From: Alviniconcha marisindica
Taxonomy: Eukaryota > Mollusca > Gastropoda > Provannidae
Assembly (NCBI GenBank): GCA_018857735.1
Contig: JABMCL010000697.1
Location: 391,001 to 455,000, forward strand
Direction: 5' to 3'
DNA length: 64,000 nt
Each line of letters starts with the position of its first letter. The first letter of the stretch is position 1. The position numbers and the translations under genes were made by a program. Under the pieces are notes generated by a model. It made no database searches. It saw only the letters and a program-made list of their open reading frames with translations, and was not told where the DNA came from. Below, in pieces: positions 62,047-64,000 of the stretch.

Positions 62047-62390
62047 TCAACTAACACAGCCCACGGAAGCAGCAAGCTTGCAAGGCTTGCTGTTTGGGTT
62101 ATAGCCTGTGAAAACTGGCCCTGCTGAAAAAGGTTGGGAGTGCCCAACGAGCCAGTCGCCCGCTGCGGCTGTGCAAGGCTTGCCGCTTGGCCGCTGCTGG
62201 CTGCGTCTGATGTCATCGACTGATGCACTCTCCGAGCATCGCTTTCCGGCACCTTCCTCCAAAAGAAGGATGTCGTAAACCAGTGCTTGGAGTTTGCGAC
62301 TGATGTTCAGTTCTGCCGGTTCCACCTTCCTTGTAGTTATGTTGCTCGTCTGCTTTTCTGTCGGTGGAACTGATATGCGATGAGAGACTA
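62047..62390 (-). other. Possible minus-strand coding exon, unidentified
   Basis: On the minus strand the frame is open from about 62390 to 62047 and begins with a coding-like stretch (EPAELNISRKLQALVYDILL, then LEEGAGKR). It has no in-frame ATG near the start, only GTG at 62325, so it would need an upstream exon. Base composition is less AT-rich than the surroundings. No family is recognised, and it could equally be a chance frame. Confidence 0.2.
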
Positions 62391-62960
62391 GAGACTAGGG
62401 CGAAATAGTAGGTTATGTTAAACTGAGCACCCAGTCACTCATCAGTCATAACTTGTTACAACTTACAGTCAAAACTAATGATCTGCAAGTGCGGCGTGGA
62501 TGTTACGTGATATCGGTATCAGTCGGCGCATAGAGTGTCGTACTTGAAACATTTCCGGCCTGTACAGTTTCAACTTCGCGCGAGGTCGTTCCGGCGTCAT
62601 GACTGGGCCGGGACAGCCTTGAACTTGTTCGAGGCTTAGTCACTCGGTCGTACTTCCCTGTATGCTTCAAAACAGTTAAGGACGATATTACATCAACGTG
62701 CTAATGCAAACATTAAGCGCTGTTTACACCCTCACACCCGCATCTCCGGTCCTCCGGCACACACGCCAAAAGGCTGCGTGGTCACTGGCCCTCACTCTGA
62801 CGGGTCTAGCTGCACAGGCTACTGTTTGAGATGCAGCCCGGTGTTTGTGAACTTCGATTGGCTGAGCGGTGCCGCTCGACACAACAGCTGATCCCGGACA
62901 GGCACGTCCTCCCCGCCGGGCTTGGAACAGGACATCCGCGGTGCAAATGCACTTCACACA
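62391..62960. other. CpG-containing stretch, no gene recognised
   Basis: The stretch is relatively GC-rich, with CGC and CGG clusters (for example near 62572-62612 and 62735-62770). It may contain a promoter, but there is no decisive motif. Confidence 0.3.
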
Positions 62961-62989
62961 CAAATCGTGCTTTACACTGATCCTTATTG

Positions 62990-63380
62990 TCACTGAGAAA
63001 TTAAGTCACTGTGCTGTCTGTGCCGTAGTGCAAACTGCACTGACACTGATCCTTATTTCAGAAGTCATCATGCTGAGCCTGTGCCGTAGTGCCGGAAACT
63101 GCACTGACGTTGATCTTTATTTCACTGATAAGAAGTCACTGTGCCTGTGCCGTAGTGGAAACTGCACTGACGTTGATCCTTATTTCATTTATAAGAAGTC
63201 ACTATGCTGTGTCTGTGCCGTAGTGGAAATTGCACTGACGTTGATCCCTATTTCACTGATAAGAAGTCACTATGCTGTGCCTGTGCCGTAGTGGAAACTA
63301 CACTGACGTTGTTCCTTATTTATGATGTCACTATGCTGTGTCTGTGCCGTAGTGGAAACTGCACTGACGTTGATCCTGCA
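62990..63380 (+). repeat. 61-68-bp minisatellite, six units
   Basis: The block TGCCGTAGTGGAAACTGCAC, then TGACGTTGATCC, TTATTTCACTGATAAGAAGTC and ACTATGCTGTG, repeats. GCCGTAGTG occurs at 63022, 63083, 63149, 63217, 63284 and 63346, so spacing varies between 61 and 68 bases. The array abuts the truncated start of the LINE on the right. Confidence 0.92.
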
Positions 63381-64000
63381 CTGCACTGCACTGACATACC
63401 ACGTTCTGCAATCCAGGACAGATTTTGCATGTTTTTCTCTCAAAAAATCCAGAACATCCGACAAGACCTTGACGCTCACCCTTCTGAACCAGCAACATTC
63501 TCTCCCTATGATGGTCCTAAACTCTGTCTTTTCAAGCCTGTCACAGAAGAGGAGATTCATAAACTCATTGTTGAATCGCCTACCAAAACCCTACTTCTCT
63601 CACTAAAGAATGCCTTTCCGATCTGCTGCCTCTTATCACAAGAATTGTAAACAGCTCTCTCTGTTCTGGAGTCGTCCCACCTCAGTTCAAGCAGGCCGTA
63701 GTAACCCCTCTGTTAAGGAAACCTGGACTGGATCCGAATGACTTGAAGAATTTTCGACCCGTGTCAAATCTGCCCTTCATCTCCAAAATCCTAGAAAAGG
63801 TAGTTTTAACACAACTGCAGAAACATCTATCAGAAAACGATCTGCTTGAAACCAGGCAGTCTGCATACAGAAAGAACCACAGTACAGAGACAGCTCTACT
63901 TAGCGTTGTTGATGGTCTTCTCAGAAATGCCGATGACAGACTGGTCTCAGTGCTGGCTTTGCTAGACCTCAGTGCAGCATTTGACAAGCTGGACCATCCC
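63376..64000 (+). mobile_element. Second CR1/L2-like LINE, 5' truncated, runs off the window
   Basis: From about 63400 the plus strand encodes the pre-RT linker and the start of a reverse transcriptase. SAIQDRFCMFFSQKIQNI and the VTEEEIHKLI block are in the frame that ends at 63650. Then, in another frame, come VVPPQFKQAVVTPLLRK, the NFRPVSNLPFISKILEKVV block, QSAYRKNHSTETALL and, just before the edge, LDLSAAFDKLDH. The same order of motifs is seen in the LINE at 4.9-8.6 kb, but the sequences differ clearly, so this is another family of the same group. At least one frameshift lies near 63600. The endonuclease part is absent. Confidence 0.82.

Overview
The window is animal nuclear DNA. Its genes are intron-rich with GT-AG junctions, intergenic space is AT-rich, simple repeats (CA, GA, TA and long G or C runs) are very abundant, and non-LTR, SINE and DNA-transposon debris occurs throughout. 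Gene content and repeat style suggest a lophotrochozoan, probably a marine gastropod. That assignment is inference from texture, not from a diagnostic gene. No bacterial operons, CRISPR arrays, rRNA genes or functional tRNA genes were seen.

Layout. 0.1-4.4 kb holds a large C2H2 zinc-finger gene on the minus strand; its 3' end runs off the left edge. 4.9-8.6 kb holds a CR1/L2-like LINE on the plus strand, with a broken endonuclease region and a long open reverse-transcriptase frame. 8.6-11.6 kb is AT-rich and carries TA and ATCT microsatellites. 11.7-12.35 kb (minus) is an MPV17L2-like inner-membrane protein whose coding sequence lies in one exon. A likely shared promoter region near 14.1-14.6 kb separates it from a seven-coding-exon plus-strand gene at 16.5-25.9 kb. 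That gene encodes an hnRNP C/RALY-type RRM protein which also carries two C2H2-type zinc-finger motifs. Its introns hold an inverted-repeat-bounded segment, a 74-bp tandem array and a dead hAT-like fragment.

26-45 kb has no gene I can support. It contains a pogo/Tigger-like MITE, a 46-bp minisatellite of about 17 units, two tRNA-derived SINEs (one with clear target-site duplications), copies of a related dispersed repeat, a 137-bp tandem duplication and a palindrome of about 300 bp. 45.2-57.8 kb (minus) is a complete eight-coding-exon RMDN (regulator of microtubule dynamics, FAM82) gene. Its introns are loaded with CA tracts, a TTAA-flanked piggyBac-like MITE and a 34-base G run. 57.8-62.9 kb is repeat-rich flank. 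63.0-64.0 kb is a 61-68-bp minisatellite joined to the 5'-truncated start of a second LINE that runs off the right edge.

The host genes are unrelated housekeeping or regulatory genes and show no sign of working as a unit. Exon models for the zinc-finger, RALY-like and RMDN-like genes were assembled by hand from splice signals, codon phase and recognised family motifs; phases close exactly in all three. Repeat families were recognised by eye and need a library search for naming.
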